From Sciurus carolinensis (lineage: Eukaryota; Chordata; Mammalia; Rodentia; Sciuridae), in the NCBI RefSeq assembly GCF_902686445.1, contig NC_062221.1, positions 37,774,575 to 37,838,574 on the forward strand: a stretch of 64,000 bases of DNA. Reading direction: 5' to 3'. Numbering within the stretch: position 1 is the stretch's first letter; each line of letters opens with the position of its first letter. Positions 59,456 through 64,000 of the stretch are shown piece after piece. The notes under the pieces are model-generated. The model did no database searches. It saw only the letters and a program-made list of their open reading frames with translations, and was not told where the DNA came from. The position numbers and the translations under genes were made by a program.

Positions 59456-61153
59456 ACATAAAAATATTTTGTGTTTAAATAAAATATAGATTGAATGGGA
59501 AAATGCTAATGTTGAGGCAAATTAAGAGGTAGTTGATAGCCAGATTGTAACAAGTAAGAACAATGAGAAGAACAAGGGAAATGTAGGGTGGGATATGACA
59601 TCCTCAGGTGTTGGGTTTGGATGTAAGGTGAAATGCATTTAAAAAGACAGGATAAAGATATGACTGTACACTTTAGAGTTTGCATTGCAGCTATGAAAAA
59701 TAACTCTGAAAATCATAATATTGTGAGTTATAGGCTAATAGTACAAAACAGTGGGAGGAGTGGTGAGTAACGGGGGAAGGGGAGTATTACAAGAAGAGAG
59801 AGAAGGATTATAATAAGCACAGCAATAGATACTCACTAAGCTGGTTTGGATTTATTCATTGTCATTTTTCACAGAGAACACCAGTGAATATTTTGTTGCC
59901 CCTACTCCCAAGGACCCTATGCTTTCACTGTGAAAATGACATTAAAATTATAATAAACTTGAATGTTAAAACAGAAAGGTCAATGAGGTTTCCTTGGATT
60001 AAAGATGCTGTTCATACCTGTGCTGAGATGGAGAAAATAAAAAATTTTGAAGGCAGTTGTTACTGAAACAAATCTGCCTGAAAGTTTTCAAGTTTTATGG
60101 TACTTTGCAATCATGAAGCCATTATTTACATAAACTTTAATTATACTAATTTCCAGAACTCTAGATAATGCAACAACACACACATTTGTATGTGAAATGT
60201 ACTAGTTTAACTTATATTCTATATTAATTGAAAACAATTAGAAGAAAGAAAATTATAAGACTTTAAAAGCAATTATATCTTGGAAATGCATAGACCAAAT
60301 TCTGCCTCAGCTTATTTATACACACTCATTAAAGCATTTGACTATTAACCATGACATATAGATGAACTTGAATAGAAGCTAATGAACCAGACAAGAACCA
60401 CCAGCCCAAATGAGATAAAATATTTCTTACTTCCATGTTGCTGACAAGCAAAAGCAAATCGCTTAATGCCTTGGAAATCCCTCTCCATCCAAAAATCAAT
60501 TTGCCATAGCTTCTGATAACATATTTTATGCAATCAAACTAAAAATGATTAAATGTGTCTCATAAAATAATTCTTTAACTCTTACTCAGCACAATATTCA
60601 ACTTCAAATATATGGGGGAAAAAGTATCTGAGACACCTGACATCTGAGGCACTTTTATGGACTCCATTGAGCAAAGAAAGAAAATTCATTTCATTAAATC
60701 TTCTCTTTCTAATTTTTTTGACTTGTTACACACACACACACACACAATAAGTATCTGAGAAGTAGCCTTAAACAAAGTACAGAGTTGGGATATTTTAAAT
60801 CCTCAGGAGATAAGACTGATTTCAATCTGGGCATTAAGAAGGCATTAAAAATAATGCCAGATCATATACTTAATTCTAGACCCTACACAGTGTTGTAAAA
60901 TAAAAAAGGAATGGGCTTCCAAAACCTGAAATTTTTCCTTACAATGTATATTCTTAAATATTGAAAGAAATACAGTCACCTAGTTTCAGCTATGGCATGT
61001 GGATTGCTGTGTTCTGTATGAGTTCCCTGTTCTGAAGCAGTGAAATGATAGTCTATCAAGGAATCCAAAGGAAGCAGTCTCCACACCTCCTCACCCCTAA
61101 CTTCAGCCAGGTCAACTGTGAAATATGGTGAGAAGGTTCAAGAACAATCACGA
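59456..61153. other. No gene recognised; (AC)n
   Basis: AT-rich intergenic DNA with a short (AC)10 run at 60728-60747. Short open frames at 59884 and 60345 have no domain. Confidence 0.5.
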
Positions 61154-61154
61154 T

Positions 61155-61505
61155 TCCTTGACTTACAATATAGTATTAATCTGATAACCCCATTGTAAAC
61201 CGAAAATATCATTAAGTCAAAAAACCATTTAATGCACTTAACTTACCAAACCTCAGAGCTTAGCAACATAGGACACTAAAGGATCTCACTACCCTCATGA
61301 TCACATGGCTAATTGGGAGCTGCTATTCACCACTCCTGTCCAGCAGTATGAGAGAAAATCTTAATGCATACATTAGTCTGGGAAAAGATCAAAATTTAAA
61401 ATTCCAACTCTGGTTATTGCCAAATATGTATCACTTTCACCTCATTATAGAGCTGAAAAAAATTGTTAATGTCCATTTGTTGCTTAAGTTGAGAACTACC
61501 TGCAC
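61155..61505 (-). mobile_element. Tigger-like DNA transposon remnant
   Basis: Same family as 48020-48355 but reversed: the end 'ccttgacttacaatatagta' pairs with the reverse complement of the other copy's 'ggtaagtcaagaagcatcta' end, and 'tttaatgcacttaa' is shared. Opposite end 'gttgcttaagttgagaacta'. Confidence 0.6.
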
Positions 61506-61551
61506 TGGAGGTATGTACAGGCTATTAAGCTGTGCCCTTCTCCCAAGACTC

Positions 61552-61570
61552 AAAAAAAAAAAAAAAAAAA
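61552..61570 (+). repeat. Poly(A) run
   Basis: Nineteen A preceded by 'cttctcccaagactc'; possibly the tail of a truncated SINE that I cannot otherwise identify. Confidence 0.7.
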
Positions 61571-61897
61571 GTTATTAAAGAATGAATGGATGCCTCCACC
61601 ACTCAGAATCTGATCTTTAGCAAAACACACTTGACCTAACACATTTATTCACATAGTGAAAGCTATTCAGACCCTGGGGAACAGGCCTCCACATTTTCTA
61701 CCTTCTGTTCCAAGAAAAATGTGTACTTACATATAGATCATATGAAAACCTGTGATTTCTGATTCTGCTGTCATAAAAGAATACCTCGGATAATCTGAAC
61801 TGAATAGTGGATTTGAGTACTAAACAGCAGAAAAAGTTACCTTCTCAAATCCTCCTTATCAAAAAAACTGTAGATTCTTGAAAACAAAGAAATGGTA
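61571..61897. other. No gene recognised
   Basis: Unrecognised flank left of the L1 5' end. Confidence 0.5.
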
Positions 61898-61958
61898 TGG
61901 GAGGAGGCGGCTTAGCACAGCGCTTGGACTCGAGCAGCCGCTGGGGCTCCGGGTGGCT

Positions 61959-62640
61959 GCCTGGGGAGGAGCTGCGTGGCGAGCTGTTTGGACCCAGAGT
62001 GACCGCTTCCGAACACCGGGGGGTTGCCCGGAGGAGGAGGAGAGGCCCGGCGGGTCGCTTGGGTCTAGGAGTGACTGCATCAGAGCCACGGGCGGTTGCC
62101 AGAGGAGGAGCTGCATGGTGAGCTGTTTGAACTCAGAGTGGGCGCTCCTGAGCACCGGGGGACTGCCCGGAGGAAGAGGAGGAGTGCGGCGGGACGCTTG
62201 GTCTGGGAGTGACTGCATCAGAACCACAGGCGGTTGCCAGAAGAGGAGCTGCGTGGTAAACTGTTTGAACCCAGAGCGAGCGCTCCTGAGTGCCGGGAGG
62301 TTGCCCGGAGGAGGAGGAGGAGCGCGGCGTGTTGCTTGACCTGGGAGTGACTGCATCAGAGCTGCGGGCGGTTGCCAAAGGAGGAGCTGTGTGACGAGCT
62401 GTTTGAACTCGGAGCAGCTGCTCCAGAACACTGGTGGCCTGCCTGGAGGAGGAGAGCGGTGGGACGCTTAGCCTGGGAGTGACTGCATCAGAACCACAGG
62501 CGGTTGCCAGAGGAGGAGGCGAGTGGTGAGCTGATTAGACTAAAAGCAACCGCTCCTGAACACCGGTGGCCTGCCTGGAGGAGGAGCGTGGTGAGTCACC
62601 TGGTCTCGGAGCCACCGTTCCTGAACACCTGGGGGCTACC
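61959..62640 (+). repeat. L1 5'UTR tandem monomers (~138 bp)
   Basis: Units start at 61959, 62098, 62236, 62374 and 62506 (spacings 139, 138, 138, 132; the fifth merges into unique 5'UTR near 62640). Each has the anchors 'gaggagctg.gtg', 'gctgtttga.c', a GGAGGAGGAG block and 'gagtgactgcatcaga', ending before GCCAGAGGAG. They are CpG-containing and GC-rich. Comparable to mouse L1 monomers in layout only; an additive promoter role is inference. Confidence 0.9.
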
Positions 62641-63489
62641 CCAAGGAGGAGGAGGAGGAACAGGGCGGGTCACTTGGACTTAGAGTGACTGCCTAGGGCT
62701 ACGGGTGGTTGGCGGGAGGAGAAGACCCGAAGTGAGTTGTTTGGATTCCTAGTGACTGCATCGGAAACCGGGCGGCTGTCCGGAGGAGGAGGTGTGTGGC
62801 GAGTCTCTGTGTCTCGGAGCTATTGTACGGGGCTCCAGGTGGTGGCTCAGGGGAGGGGCTGCATAGCCAGGCGATTGGTGCAGAGCAGGGTCCCAGGAGC
62901 TAGGTGGCTTCTTGCTGGAAGAGCCGCACAGAGACACGCCTAGGGGCGGAGCGAAGTTTCCAGGGCGGCGGGCAGATTCTCTGGGAGAGGCAGCCTAAGG
63001 AGACTCGCCGGCGAAGGGTGAGGCTCCCAGGCCCAGGACGTAGGTCCGGGCCCCTGGGATCGTTGCAGAAGAAGACAGCCCAGCCCAGGTGGTAGTTGTA
63101 GATTGAGGGGAACCTCTAGGAGGGCAACTGACTAGCGAGACGTCCCCACCGAGTGACTCTTCCCGGCCGGGGGAGGTTTTCCCACAGGGACGGTAAAGCC
63201 AGAGACATAGGCACAAACAGGCCTTGCCTCAGCCCACAGTCTACTTCCCCATTGGATGACCATTGGTCAACAAGTGGAGGCACCTCTGCCCACTAGCAGG
63301 GAATATACGCCACCTGAGGGTTACCACACCTAGAGAGGCAGCTTCTTCGTGGAGCTCTGCATTATCAACCTCCTCCAAGACTTCAGGCCACTGAAGGATA
63401 AGAGGGGATATACTAGCAATCTTCAGGGACATTATAAGTTGATAGAGGAAATCTGCAATATCTTAATGACCCACTGATCCCTGAACAAT
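62641..63489 (+). promoter_or_regulatory. L1 5'UTR, unique proximal part
   Basis: GC-rich sequence between monomers and ORF1. From about 63180 it matches the L1 at 23529 (24360-24676), including the CCAAT-type block 'gaccattggtca' at 63258-63269. Further left the two L1 5'UTRs do not match. Confidence 0.85.
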
Positions 63490-64000
63490 ATGAGAAAACA
63501 AGGGAAGAAAATGCCCCAAACAAATCTAGATGTTACATCAATAAAATCCAACGACAGCATGGCAGAAGAAATGACAGAAAGGGAGTTCAGAATGTACATA
63601 ATTAAAATGATTAGGGAAGCAAACGATGAGATGAAAGAGCAAATGCAGGCATTGAACGATCGCACCAATCGACAGTTAACAGAGCAAATTCAGGAAGCAA
63701 AAGATCATTTCAATAAAGAGTTAGAGATATTGAAAAAAAACCAAACAGAAATCCTTGAAATGAAGGAAACAATAAACCAAATTAAGAACTCCATAGAAAG
63801 CATAACCAATAAGATAGAACAGCTGGAAGACAGAACTTCAGATATTGAAGACAAAATATTTAACCTCGAAAACAAAATTGAACAAACAGAGAAGATGGTG
63901 AGAAATCATGAACAGAATCTCCAAGAACTTTGGGATATCATGAAAAGGCCAAATTTGAGAATTATTGGGATTGAGGAAGGCTTAGAGAAACAAACCAAAG
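63490..64000 (+). CDS. L1 ORF1 protein, N-terminal part
   Basis: ATG 63490 (MRKQGKKMPQTN) opens 170 codons without a stop up to the window edge. The N-terminal tail is followed, from about residue 50, by a long heptad-rich coiled coil ('ETINQIKNSIESITNKIEQL', 'RTSDIEDKIFNLENKIEQ') that in L1 ORF1p forms the trimer. The start of the RNA-recognition domain ('NLRIIGIEEG') lies at the edge. ORF1p is the RNA chaperone that coats L1 RNA. The L1 at 24677 has the same start but is broken, so this copy is less decayed. What follows 64000 is unknown. Confidence 0.88.
   Translation, partial: MRKQGKKMPQTNLDVTSIKSNDSMAEEMTEREFRMYIIKMIREANDEMKEQMQALNDRTNRQLTEQIQEAKDHFNKELEILKKNQTEILEMKETINQIKNSIESITNKIEQLEDRTSDIEDKIFNLENKIEQTEKMVRNHEQNLQELWDIMKRPNLRIIGIEEGLEKQTK

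Larger units (their letters stand above)
61898..64000 (+). mobile_element. L1 5' end with monomeric promoter, runs off window
   Basis: A GC-rich 5'UTR of about 1.6 kb (61898-63489) is followed by ORF1 open to the window edge. The first part is tandem monomers, the rest unique. Together with the unbroken ORF1 this suggests a fairly young copy, possibly full-length beyond the window. Confidence 0.9.

Noticed and set aside
61859..62431. Long Pro/Ser-rich open frames on both strands
   Set aside because: They lie in the L1 monomer array; a 138-bp period (46 codons) keeps frames open. Repeated peptide units follow the DNA repeat, not a gene.
61959..62640. CRISPR-like array
   Set aside because: Adjacent diverged repeats without unique spacers, in a vertebrate L1 promoter.

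Overview
The window is mammalian nuclear DNA, most likely from a ground-dwelling squirrel or marmot (Sciuridae). The best clue is the repeated SINE made of a B1/7SL-like left half joined to an ID/tRNA-like right half. Squirrel-type L1 3' tails and an IAP-type retrovirus primed by tRNA-Phe agree with this. The species call rests on recalled consensus sequences, not on a search. I found no host protein-coding gene, tRNA, rRNA or CRISPR. The window is an AT-rich gene desert built from several ages of transposable elements. Layout: 1-12640 holds a SINE, a possible solo LTR, an L1 tail, an old L1 (5660-8590) and an MLT1-like LTR, separated by unrecognised sequence. At 12641-14842 a MaLR-type LTR is interrupted by a young twin-primed (5'-inverted) L1 with a perfect 17-bp target duplication and telomere-like hexamers in its 3' region. 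At 22010-28660 a 5'-complete but 3'-truncated L1 (5'UTR, broken ORF1, broken ORF2) lies between old L1 pieces. At 28660-40938 there are L1 fragments, an HMGN2 processed pseudogene, a SINE and a second MaLR-type LTR. The centrepiece, 40939-47952 on the minus strand, is a complete-length, recently inserted class II (IAP/betaretrovirus-like) provirus: LTR, tRNA-Phe primer site, repeat-bearing leader, gag, dUTPase/protease, pol, env remnant, polypurine tract, LTR. Its two LTRs differ by about five substitutions and one 3-bp indel. Its genes nevertheless carry large in-frame deletions, a stop codon and frame breaks. From 47953 to 61570 the window holds SINEs, L1 fragments and three Tigger-like DNA transposon remnants. 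At 61898-64000 the right edge enters an L1 on the plus strand with tandem GC-rich ~138-bp 5'UTR monomers and an ORF1 that stays open to the window end. How the parts relate: the L1 copies explain the SINEs and the HMGN2 retrocopy, since L1 machinery mobilises both. The two L1 5' ends share the gene-proximal 5'UTR but not the distal promoter, which suggests promoter replacement in squirrel L1. The provirus is young by its LTRs but badly deleted inside, which fits a defective family copied in trans. No new defence or metabolic system is visible; the most interesting material is retroelement biology.
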